DNA from: a virus
Virus record (IMG/VR): IMGVR_UViG_3300006037_000046
Span: 1 to 21,308 of that record
Strand: one strand, 5' to 3'
Length of the DNA stretch: 21,308 bases
Shown: positions 1-8,500 of the stretch, piece after piece
Numbering within the stretch: the first letter of the stretch is position 1
Layout: each line of letters starts with the position of its first letter
Notes under the pieces: generated by a model
What the model was told of the DNA's origin: nothing
What the model saw: the letters and a program-made list of their open reading frames with translations, nothing else
The model's database searches: none
Made by a program: the position numbers and the translations under genes

Positions 1-721
1 TTGTATTATTCGGAATAGTACTTTTTACAATGTCGCCATTTTCAAGCTTTACGGTAGAGCCAATATCATACCCAAGCGGCTTATTCCGCCATTTAGCACC
101 ACCAAAATCGTTGATTTCTTGCTGCGTTGATCCATCCGCCGATACGATAAATGAAGCAGCCCAACCGCGATCAATTACGACTTGTGCGAGTTGCTGCATT
201 AGATAGCTGTAATATTCTTCCAGTTGATCAAGCGCAACGCCTTGTTCCTGAATTGCATTTAAAAGATAATTTCGAAGTTCATCATCCTTGTCATCAACAT
301 AATTTTTTAAGCTATCAATATTGTCTTGCAAGACATTATCTTGCTTATCAACATAAGCACGCAGATCATTAATGCGATTACTTAAAATCCAGTCTGCTAC
401 GCCTAGTTCCTGAAGTTTAAGCCAGATTTTATCGAACCCATTATTTACTCCGGGTGGACGAAAGGAATTATCATAGCTTTGAAAGTCTTCATCACGTCGG
501 AACGGTGTATTTCGCTGAATAATAATTTTTAGATTATTAGATGGCACAAAACTGAATACTACCGAACCAGACAAAAGTGACCAATCGGATATATTCGGCT
601 CCACACCATCAATTGTTACGATTAAATGCTCTTTTTTTTCGCAATCAAATTCTAATTGATAATTTGTTGCCACCCCATTTGCAACATATTCTATATACGG
701 CGTTTGCTCTGATACTGCCAT
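1..721 (-). CDS. Tailspike / capsule depolymerase, N-terminal part (runs off left edge)
   Basis: I translated this by hand: 240 codons remain open to the left edge, so only the N-terminal portion is present. Residues 1 to about 110 look like the virion-attachment adapter of podoviral tail fibres, with TPFRRDEDFQSYDN and FDKIWLKLQELG. Residues 115-180 are a probable trimeric coiled coil. Residues 205-240 (GGAKWRNKPLGYDIGST, then LENGDIVKSTIPNNT) resemble the linker before the beta-helix in Acinetobacter prophage tailspikes. In that family the missing C-terminus binds and often cleaves host capsule; the specificity cannot be read here. The ATG at 721-719 has an AGGTGA ribosome site (726-731) overlapping the terminase stop codon, so translation is probably coupled. 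An out-of-frame ATG at 726 is not used. Tailspike role is firm; depolymerase activity is inferred. Confidence 0.82.
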   Translation of the reverse strand, partial: MAVSEQTPYIEYVANGVATNYQLEFDCEKKEHLIVTIDGVEPNISDWSLLSGSVVFSFVPSNNLKIIIQRNTPFRRDEDFQSYDNSFRPPGVNNGFDKIWLKLQELGVADWILSNRINDLRAYVDKQDNVLQDNIDSLKNYVDDKDDELRNYLLNAIQEQGVALDQLEEYYSYLMQQLAQVVIDRGWAASFIVSADGSTQQEINDFGGAKWRNKPLGYDIGSTVKLENGDIVKSTIPNNT

Positions 722-729
722 TTCATCAC

Positions 730-2379
730 CTAATTATTAAAGTCCAAAGTGGCTTCAATCTCACCACCGTTTGTTCTCCAATTAGGCGATTCATTCGCTT
801 CAAGTTGTCTGTGTATTTTTCCGATGCGTTCTGGTGAGTCAGTTACAGCACCAGCCAATGAATCCAGCTCATCATCTTCTTGATCCGTAATCGCTGGATT
901 GAACATGCGCATTTTCTTATATTGTGGCGATGTATTCTCACCTTGATCTGTATCAACAACAGAGGCGTGCACCCATAGCAACCCTGAAACCAGTGGGCCT
1001 TCTAAGGCATCAAGAATGCGCTTGTTTTTTTGTCCTACAGAATGATGCTCTGAAACACCGCAACGGATTTGCCTTTTCTTCAATGCAGCTTTAAGAGAAG
1101 CTGGTGCAAAATTACCAATGCCATTAATTTCAACCGTGATTTTTGGTATGTGAAATTGTTCAATCAAGTCGCATAGCTGCCAAACTTGCCCACCTGTAAT
1201 ACCACCATGATCATCAGTCGTAATCACCTCACCATTCAACGCTATTGATCTATGCCAATACTTCACACCAAAGTCATCATGCAGAACCAATGCCACCGAT
1301 GAAATATCCGATTTAAGTTTGCCCGATGATGGGTCCCATCGTGCAGTCATTCCAACAATCTGACGCTCACCCAGCATCATGATGTGTTTGCCATTGGCGC
1401 GTTTTAAAGTTGGCTCACAGTCATAAACAATCATTTTGTCAGGGTCAAGGCGCACGTTACCTGTGGGTTTAGCGTGTAATTGATACTGAGAATCCCATTC
1501 ATTAAGCGTGCGGCATTCTCTACGCCGATCTTCCATGACTTTCGGTGTAAATCTATCAGGCCATAAAGCCTCACCGTAAATATCAATAAGAAAATGCGAT
1601 TCTTTAAATACAATCCTGTAGATATTGCCCTGCTGAATACACGTATAATCAATGCCATCTTTAAGCAATCTTGCATTTGCGCCAATACCACTAAAAATAT
1701 AACGTGGGTCAAAATCAATAATTGCTTCGGCTATATTTTCAAACCGTTTTTCATGTTCAAACATTTTGAGCACCAAACATTTAGCACCTATTTTTTGAAT
1801 GTGCGTATAGAGTGAATCATGCGTGTGTGGTGTGCCGACAAATAGTTTTTGCCCACCTGGTATCAGAATGTGTGTTTGTTCAGAAAGTCGATATCGCAGC
1901 TTTTCACGCGCTTCTGGTGTACCAATATTGGATGGTACTTCCACGTCATCGTTTTGGATTTCGTTAGCACGCGAACCAGTAACGTTTGAAAGGATTCCAC
2001 GTGCATGAATCGAACCATGACGCACATCATTTGAACCAGTCACCCACCACTTTTGAGTCTCACCGCGTTCTTTTTTAATATTGAATAATTGGCAAAGCGG
2101 ATGCCGTTCTAATACTTGCTCTGTACCACGACTGACTTTGTAGGCATCGGGATCGGTTGCACCTTGATGTAGAATTAAATGATTAGGATTGTTATAAAGC
2201 TTCCATGCGTTATAAATATCAAGAATCGTTGATTTACCGTGACCACGAGGCATCATCAATAAGCCAAGCGTGCCGTAATCCTCCAAGAAATCACAGACAT
2301 CTAAATGGAAATCAGGAACGACCCAGTTAAGCGTTTCAGCATAAACGAGATAGAACGCAGCAAAGCTGACTTGAATCAT
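730..2379 (-). CDS. terL: Terminase large subunit (T7 gp19-like)
   Basis: This is the DNA-packaging motor: an ATPase that pumps DNA through the portal and a nuclease that cuts it. Its 549 residues fit the family. The Walker A motif is PRGHGKST (44-51). The acidic NDDVEVP (143-149) fits the Walker B motif of T7 gp19-type terminases. VGTPHTHDSLY (181-191) fits the coupling motif. The C-terminal RNase H-like nuclease has candidate metal ligands D349 (RWDPSSG), E417 (VEINGIGN) and D503/D506 (DDELDSLAG). The gene begins 3 nt after the preceding small gene and ends 8 nt before the tailspike start, so the three are probably co-translated. All key residues look intact. The assignment is secure; packaging mode (cos or headful) cannot be judged from the sequence. 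Confidence 0.95.
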   Translation of the reverse strand: MIQVSFAAFYLVYAETLNWVVPDFHLDVCDFLEDYGTLGLLMMPRGHGKSTILDIYNAWKLYNNPNHLILHQGATDPDAYKVSRGTEQVLERHPLCQLFNIKKERGETQKWWVTGSNDVRHGSIHARGILSNVTGSRANEIQNDDVEVPSNIGTPEAREKLRYRLSEQTHILIPGGQKLFVGTPHTHDSLYTHIQKIGAKCLVLKMFEHEKRFENIAEAIIDFDPRYIFSGIGANARLLKDGIDYTCIQQGNIYRIVFKESHFLIDIYGEALWPDRFTPKVMEDRRRECRTLNEWDSQYQLHAKPTGNVRLDPDKMIVYDCEPTLKRANGKHIMMLGERQIVGMTARWDPSSGKLKSDISSVALVLHDDFGVKYWHRSIALNGEVITTDDHGGITGGQVWQLCDLIEQFHIPKITVEINGIGNFAPASLKAALKKRQIRCGVSEHHSVGQKNKRILDALEGPLVSGLLWVHASVVDTDQGENTSPQYKKMRMFNPAITDQEDDELDSLAGAVTDSPERIGKIHRQLEANESPNWRTNGGEIEATLDFNN

Positions 2380-2382
2380 GGC

Positions 2383-2718
2383 TTAACTTGGACGCTGTTT
2401 ACGTTCTTCTAGCTTCTGAGCCACAGACTCCAATATCTTTGCTGCCTGCATCTCAGGCGTAATTTGTCGATTACTTGGGTCGCCCACAGACAATTCATCA
2501 TCATTGAGAATGCGCTTGAGTTTTTCCATACAGGTCAAGGCTTCTTTAGCACCCTTATACAGCCAAACTTTATCGCCACGCCCCTCTTTATCAAACAAGT
2601 CTTTGCTGTAAGCCTCTGTCATTAAATCAACGGTATCTGCCGCTGCCATTTCCAAACAAAGCTCAAGCTTTTCTTTTGTTTCAGGCTTTAAGTGACCAAC
2701 TTTCTTTTCGATAGACAT
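2383..2718 (-). CDS. Putative terminase small subunit
   Basis: A 111-residue, mostly helical, charged protein that I do not recognise by sequence. The case for a small terminase is positional: it sits 3 nt upstream of terL in the same operon, and its size suits T7 gp18-type subunits. The N-terminus (MSIEKKVGHLKPETKEKLEL) is basic and could bind DNA. The C-terminal helix (about 90-110, AAKILESVAQKLEERKQ) could contact the large subunit. No clear helix-turn-helix is visible. The ATG at 2718 is preceded by GAGGG at a spacing of 7 nt, and that GAGGG lies in the 3' arm of a strong hairpin, so initiation may be regulated. An accessory packaging factor is the main alternative. Confidence 0.55.
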   Translation of the reverse strand: MSIEKKVGHLKPETKEKLELCLEMAAADTVDLMTEAYSKDLFDKEGRGDKVWLYKGAKEALTCMEKLKRILNDDELSVGDPSNRQITPEMQAAKILESVAQKLEERKQRPS

Positions 2719-2722
2719 ATAA

Positions 2723-2757
2723 AAACCCTCGTATATATCAACAATCTACGAGGGTTT
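2723..2757 (-). terminator. Hairpin with U-tract overlapping the ribosome site of the putative terS
   Basis: The arms 2723-2733 and 2747-2757 are perfectly complementary over 11 bp around a 13-nt loop. On the minus strand the hairpin is followed by TTTTT and then the ATG at 2718, the layout of an intrinsic terminator. The 3' arm contains GAGGG, the only plausible Shine-Dalgarno for the next gene. It could terminate, attenuate, or mask translation. Confidence 0.75.
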
Positions 2758-2766
2758 GTGGTGCGT

Positions 2767-2777
2767 TTTGTTGGGTG
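2767..2777 (-). repeat. Boundary motif copy C (CACCCAACAAA)
   Basis: On the minus strand CACCCAACAAA lies 1 nt after the stop codon of the two-helix membrane protein and 9 nt before the hairpin. The same 11-mer occurs at 15681-15691 and 20313-20323, each between a stop codon and a hairpin. Function unknown. Confidence 0.7.
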
Positions 2778-2778
2778 T

Positions 2779-3036
2779 TTAATCTTTTGGTTTTTCACCA
2801 ATAACTTTTTTGCCTGAAGCATCAAAATAATATGGTTCGTATTCATTGATGCAGTTTTTATAAATCAAATAAATAGCTAAAGTAACAACAATAAGATTCC
2901 AAGGTGAAAGCCAATTAATATTAATGCTATTTCCCCACATAGTAAGAGCAGGCGCACCAAATAAAAACGCAATAATGCCAAGCGCCGGCACAATATCAAA
3001 ATAATAATATTTATCTTTGTATTTCCAGTTAATCAA
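2779..3036 (-). CDS. Small protein with two transmembrane helices, possible holin
   Basis: An 85-residue protein with two predicted membrane helices, about 13-34 (IVPALGIIAFLFGAPALTMW) and 44-60 (SPWNLIVVTLAIYLIYK), and a hydrophilic tail ending GEKPKD. Size and topology fit class II holins. The position next to the packaging genes recalls T7, where the holin gene lies between tail fibre and terminase genes. I see no holin family motif, so the role is inferred. The start is TTG (3036-3034), overlapping the TGA of the preceding gene, with GAGAGGG at 3044-3050 spaced 7 nt. The next in-frame ATG falls inside the first helix, which favours TTG. A membrane component of DNA ejection is an alternative. 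Confidence 0.55.
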   Translation of the reverse strand: MINWKYKDKYYYFDIVPALGIIAFLFGAPALTMWGNSININWLSPWNLIVVTLAIYLIYKNCINEYEPYYFDASGKKVIGEKPKD

Positions 3037-5567
3037 TCCACAACCCTCTCAAAATCAGGCGCCTGAATGTCACCCCAATCATCGCCTAGCCAACGCGTCC
3101 GACCGTGTTCATTTTCTGCTTTTTGTAGCAGCTTTTGACGGTAATCAGGTGCAATCATATCTTGAAATTCATCAAAAATTAAACGGTTTGTTGCAGCTTT
3201 TGTATACCACAAGTTTTGAGCAGGTATTTTTCCTTTCAAATATTTAAATGTTTCATTGCCTGCATTAGTGTCAATACCATTGGCTGCTTGAGTGGCGTTA
3301 CCTACTGTTAAATTTAATATGGTTTTGAAGTCCGAACCGAATGGCCCACCTAAAAAGTCGGTTGCATCACGACCACTGGTATCAGTACCAGCAACTAAAA
3401 TATCTCCCAAAACTGGCAAGCCACCACCTGCCACAAATGAGCGTTTGAAGAAATCTGAATCAATACCGGCTGTATACCATTTTTCACCATCCCACATTTC
3501 AGAAGGATCATTACCATTTACCAGCTCTTTTAACTGAACAACCAAACCGCCTAAAACTGTGGTCATAGCGATCAATGAAGCAGCATAAGTAGCTTTACCT
3601 TGTACTGTTTTCTGAGCCATTGCACGAGAACCATGACGCATTAAAAAGGCTGCCGAGAACGATTTAAATTGCAGCATGGATTTTACAATCTCACCCATAG
3701 CTGTTCCCTTTTTCATGCCAGGTGCCATGAATGTTCTTTCACGTAACCCAGCCTCAATTACAGCCATGCCTTGCTCATCTAACAAGTGGGCTTGAAAACT
3801 TGAAGCAACTTCATCTTTGACTTTTTGAGGGTCTCCAAACTTGGTTAATTGCTCATCTGGAATTTCATAGATAGATCGTGCTGACATCAACTGATTGCCC
3901 TTTCTATCAATCACAGGTTCAGCCAAGCGCATGACTTCCCACGCTCGTTCACTCAATCCTGTTTTTTCCATCATTTCACGGTCATTGGTATTCAATTCAG
4001 ACCATGCTTTATCACGGCTTAAACGTCCGTATTTCTCCATCAGCATTTTAGTAAAGCCAACTTTTGAAGCGGCTGTTAAAGCATTCAGTCCAGATACACG
4101 CATAACTTGAGATGCTATGCCACTCGACACACGTGCCAGTTTTTGCGACTTACCATGTACAGAAGTCAACCCATCATCAGCCCAACGATTGATAGAGCCG
4201 AGCATTTCCTCAGTGGCCAAACCTAAACTGTGTGCTAATTCCCGATCTTCTTTATTTTTTGGGTTTAACTGTGTGAGCAATTCACCGAATGTTTTACGAA
4301 AAGCAATATTGTGAATCGAAGCAGTTTTGGCAATCATAGCTTGATCTGTAATGCTTGATAGAGTTGTACCACCCAACATAGCTGCAACGTTCATAGAGCG
4401 ATACGCCAAGCCTAAATTGGCTAGCACTTCGGACTGTGGTGTATTCTGCCCTGTAAATTCATCAAACATCGTTTGTGCGCGTTTACGTGACTTTCCTGTG
4501 CTATTCGCATCTATACCTTTGAGCCAATCTTTATTTCCTGCTGCATCCATTAAAATACGCATGGCATTTTTAGGACTACTTCCAAGACTTTCTACAAGTG
4601 CAATATCTTTAGATAAGCCGTTTACGTGTGCTTCCACCAAGTCCACAAAAGGCATACCACCAAAATCAGATTGATAATCTAGCCAGGCATCAGCATCTTT
4701 AAAATGCAGCACACGACTTTCAGAATGACGGCTGGTTACTTTTGAATTGCCACCAAATGATTGACGACCTATTTCTGTTTTATTTGCGCCGTTACTTGTG
4801 AGCGTATCAAACGAGTATTCGAGTAAATCACGTATTTCTTGCTGTGAATAAAATGTACCATCTTCATGCACGTACTTTGATGTATCAATCAGATTCTCAG
4901 CTTTATCTACCCAAGCTTGTTTACCTGCTACTGCAATTTTTTCTAGGTTGTGCGTTTGCGGTAAACCCCAATCATCAAGCTTTCCAATATCACCGCCTGA
5001 TCGATTGAAGCGTTCACGCATCCCCTCAAATACATCGCCCATCTTGTCGGATATTTTTTTAGCCAAAGCATCGCCAGTATCTTGACCAAAGCGTTCACGT
5101 ACAATTTTTTGAACTAAATCCTTGTCAGTAAATACACCTAAGCCGCCTTTAATGTTGGTGTAGAAGTCAACCAAGTCACCACGGTAAATAGCTGCAATTG
5201 CACGTGCTTTTGAATCCAATGATTGAACTCCCGACATATCACCATGCGGTGCAACCATGCGGTCTACAACTTCACTGGCTGATAAAGTTGCATGGTCAAG
5301 CTGTGCCAAGTTTTTAGATTGAGTGAGAATGTCATGCGCTGCGATTTTATGCTTGCGTTTTAATTGCACTTGAATATCAATTGCAACCTGCTCACTGGCT
5401 TGTATCAGCTTTTCAGATTCAGATAAATTACGCCAAGCATCAAGGTCTTTTTTAGCCAAGGATTTCATCGCATCTTTAATGCGCTGTTCGATTTGCTTTG
5501 CTTCCTGTTGATTTAATGAAGCCTTGCCTAGTGCTTGCGCTACAGCTTGTTTGCATTGTTCTTTCAT
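3033..5567 (-). CDS. Large internal virion / DNA-ejection protein (844 aa)
   Basis: A large helical protein of a family often found beside polyvalent or transglycosylase ejection proteins in podoviruses and prophages; I recognise it by its C-terminus. Landmarks are a hydrophobic stretch at about 658-680 (YAASLIAMTTVLGGLVVQL), then NGNDP (684-688), GGGLPVLGDIL (714-724), DFLGGPFGSD (737-746) and NLWYTKAATNRLIFDE (785-800). The N-terminal 100 residues are a charged helix. No catalytic motif is visible. The ATG at 5567 follows the preceding stop by 3 nt, with GGAGAA just upstream, so the two are probably made together. The likely role is in the capsid core, being ejected to form or line the DNA conduit, like the C-terminal part of T7 gp16. 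Family recognition is moderate; the role is inferred. Confidence 0.65.
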   Translation of the reverse strand: MKEQCKQAVAQALGKASLNQQEAKQIEQRIKDAMKSLAKKDLDAWRNLSESEKLIQASEQVAIDIQVQLKRKHKIAAHDILTQSKNLAQLDHATLSASEVVDRMVAPHGDMSGVQSLDSKARAIAAIYRGDLVDFYTNIKGGLGVFTDKDLVQKIVRERFGQDTGDALAKKISDKMGDVFEGMRERFNRSGGDIGKLDDWGLPQTHNLEKIAVAGKQAWVDKAENLIDTSKYVHEDGTFYSQQEIRDLLEYSFDTLTSNGANKTEIGRQSFGGNSKVTSRHSESRVLHFKDADAWLDYQSDFGGMPFVDLVEAHVNGLSKDIALVESLGSSPKNAMRILMDAAGNKDWLKGIDANSTGKSRKRAQTMFDEFTGQNTPQSEVLANLGLAYRSMNVAAMLGGTTLSSITDQAMIAKTASIHNIAFRKTFGELLTQLNPKNKEDRELAHSLGLATEEMLGSINRWADDGLTSVHGKSQKLARVSSGIASQVMRVSGLNALTAASKVGFTKMLMEKYGRLSRDKAWSELNTNDREMMEKTGLSERAWEVMRLAEPVIDRKGNQLMSARSIYEIPDEQLTKFGDPQKVKDEVASSFQAHLLDEQGMAVIEAGLRERTFMAPGMKKGTAMGEIVKSMLQFKSFSAAFLMRHGSRAMAQKTVQGKATYAASLIAMTTVLGGLVVQLKELVNGNDPSEMWDGEKWYTAGIDSDFFKRSFVAGGGLPVLGDILVAGTDTSGRDATDFLGGPFGSDFKTILNLTVGNATQAANGIDTNAGNETFKYLKGKIPAQNLWYTKAATNRLIFDEFQDMIAPDYRQKLLQKAENEHGRTRWLGDDWGDIQAPDFERVVD

Positions 5568-5570
5568 TAA

Positions 5571-8500
5571 TTATTCTCCAAACTGTAAAGCACAGCTAAT
5601 TGCGGTTTGTGTGGCAAGTGTGTCTTGTTCCGCTTGTTTCGCTTCAGCTTCTAATTCATCCAAGCGTTCACGCAAAGTCATGGTAATTTCTTCTGCATTG
5701 CCATCAGGATCATAACGAGTCACACTGATATGCTGATCAGGATTTTGCATGATGGTATTCGCCACCGCATCTCCTTCCAAAACATCGTCAAACAACGAAG
5801 TCACGCGCACTTGCTCAGCCCCAAGCATGCTATCCATTACAGCAACAATGTCTTGTGATAACTCTGCTCTAGGCGTTTGCATGATTAATGATTGCAAAGT
5901 TTTATAGGCTTGTATCATCCAAGATTTAAACCGGTTAAACACATCTTTAAGCTCTGGCGTTGGTGCATTGCCAGAAGATAAATATTGCTCAAAAGTTTCG
6001 GCAAATTTCTCATGCAAGTTTAGTGACTGCTCAGGCGTTAAATCCTTAAATTTAGCACCAGATAACCCCGCCCAATCCATTACCACATCCATATCTTTGC
6101 TTAGGTTTTGCGGCAATGCCCCTTGCTCTTTAAGCTGCATGTGCATTTCTAAGAAATGATGCCCAAGCTCATGCACAAAGGTAGAGAAATCGGCATCTTT
6201 GTTTAGCGTAATTGTTGAGCCATCTTTAGCGGGGCTAAAAGTGATAGAGCCGCGCGTGCCGTCTTGATGCAAGGTTTTATCGGCAGACTCCCTGTACATT
6301 GTTTCCCATGTTTGGAATACCTTGTTTTTACCTTTATTCTCAACAAAACCAAACTTCTTATAAAACGCTTTTAGTTTTGAAACATTCCCGCCAAAATCAC
6401 CAGATGGCGTTAATGCAATATGCTTACTATTCGCATCGGCATAATCAATTAACTGCTGCATTAGGTTGCTACCTTTGCCTGTGCCGCGTTCGTTTTGCGA
6501 AACAACAATTTTGCTTAGGGTTATGATATCGCCGTTCTCATGCACTGATACTGCTACGCCTATTTCCTTGGCTTGCTTCTCAAAATCATCAAGACTTTGA
6601 ACGCCACTTTTGGACTGGTGATAAATATTCGGATTTTCAGCATCAACCTCTTGTCGCTCTAGGGTGCTTTGCTTGTAAGTAGAATTAGATTGATCTAAAT
6701 CTGCAATCCGCATCGGAAAGCGTGCAAAAAGCTCATCCGCCGTGATGCCCATTTTTTTAGCTGTAGAGTGATAAACACTTGCGGCAACTTTTGCAGCATC
6801 GTTGATATAATCAGCACCGTATTTGCTTGAGTTGCTGAGCATTTCAACAATTTGATCTTGTACCGATTTTACCTGTGTTAATTCTTCACCAAACAAGCTC
6901 CCCTGTCTTGGGTCGCCCATGCTGTCAATTTCATCAATCTTGCTTTGAATATGCTCGCCAATAGCTTTGACACTGCGTTTATTGGCATCAAATACGTTTA
7001 AGAAATCACGTGCGCCTACGCTCAAACCGTCATCAATTAACTGACCTTGATCTAAATAATCACGTACTGTTTGACCACTGGCTTTAATATCACTCAATTT
7101 TTGCGCTGCTTGTGCCAAGTCTGTTGCAATCGTATTGGCATGCCGACCACCCTGCTTGACCAGTCCGCCAAGTTGCGACAATTGCGGCGATGCACGTAGT
7201 AAAGCATTCAAAACATTCTTACTGTCATCGTCCAAATTCTCAGACAATCGAGCAACCAAATTACCGTCGCCATAAGTATTTTGCGCCAAAGCGGTTTCAA
7301 TGCGGCGTTTACCATCTTGAGACAATCGACCGTCAGGTGTTTGCATATTTGCACGTTCTGACTGCGGCAATTGGTCAATAAATCCACGTACAAAGCCCAT
7401 GCTTTGATCAAGATTGATTGAGCCATCATTATTCACATTGATAAGTGAGGCATCGGGTAAGCGGTCAACATCGGTTTTAGCACGCTCAGGTGCGCTGAAT
7501 TGCGCTACATCAGCTTCATTGGCTAACTTGGTGAATTGCACACGGTCAGTATCAGTTAAGCGTGTACGCACTAATACAGGCTGATCTATGCCTGAAATAT
7601 CCATGCCACGAGTTGCAGCATAGTCATTGACCATTTTTAAGTATGCATCCGCCTTGCCCTCTGCATAGGCTTTGCCAATCGCCAATGTGCGACCGTTGCC
7701 CGATTCAACCACACCATCCAAACCTATAATTGGCGCACCATCGGATAATTTAGGCGAATCTGCTAACCATTCAGGGCGTAGATCATTTGCCATACTTTCA
7801 ATCTGCTGGCGTGACGCTGCACGTGTACGGTCACGTGGCTGTAGCTCTGCTGGATAATTAGGATTCACCCCATAGAGCGCATCGTTGGACGTAATCAATT
7901 CAGACAGTGGACGTATTTCTGCTGCCACATCATAACTTGAGCCGTCCATGCCAACGGCTGTACTTGTTCCATTACCGCCATAACGCGAGCTTAAACTATT
8001 CCACTTAGTTTGCCATTTACCGATCGCTTGCCCCACCGTTAAGCCAGACATGCCGTTATTGTTCACAATGGCATTGGCATTCTCAGAATCGTATTTGCGC
8101 ACAACATCAATCAGTCGTGCATTAGGATCAGCCTTTAAAACTTTTGCTGCCACCCCTGGTCCAAGTAAGTGACCCAAATATTGTTCATGCGCTACTGGTT
8201 CACGTCCAAGACTTTTACGCATAGATGCATTGGCATTCTTAATATGTTTTAAGCCCTGTTTAATTTGCTCATCCACATTGGTTCGATCACCGCCGCCTTG
8301 ACCTTTCCAAGTTTTATTGAGAATTTGAAATAATCCATGCGCTGTTGATGTTGGATTTTTAGCTGTATGACTAAATGAACCGCCTGTTTCAATATGACTA
8401 ATCGTTAATGCAACACTTGGGTCTATACCCTCTTGCTGTGCTTTACGTGCAATTGTTTTTGCATTGGTCGGTAAAGCCATAGATTCATAATTTACAGGCT

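Noticed and set aside
577-837. Plus-strand open frame across the tailspike/terminase junction
   Set aside because: It crosses two well-supported minus-strand genes, has a low-complexity His/Phe/Leu-rich product, and no ribosome site or family resemblance.
1-2400. Diversity-generating retroelement, suspected because the Bbp19-like domain is known from phage BPP-1, which carries one
   Set aside because: No reverse transcriptase gene and no obvious template/variable repeat pair is visible in the window.
4351-4674. Plus-strand open frame of 107 codons inside the 844-aa gene
   Set aside because: It is antisense to a conserved protein, and its Ser/Pro/Cys-rich product is typical of a shadow frame.
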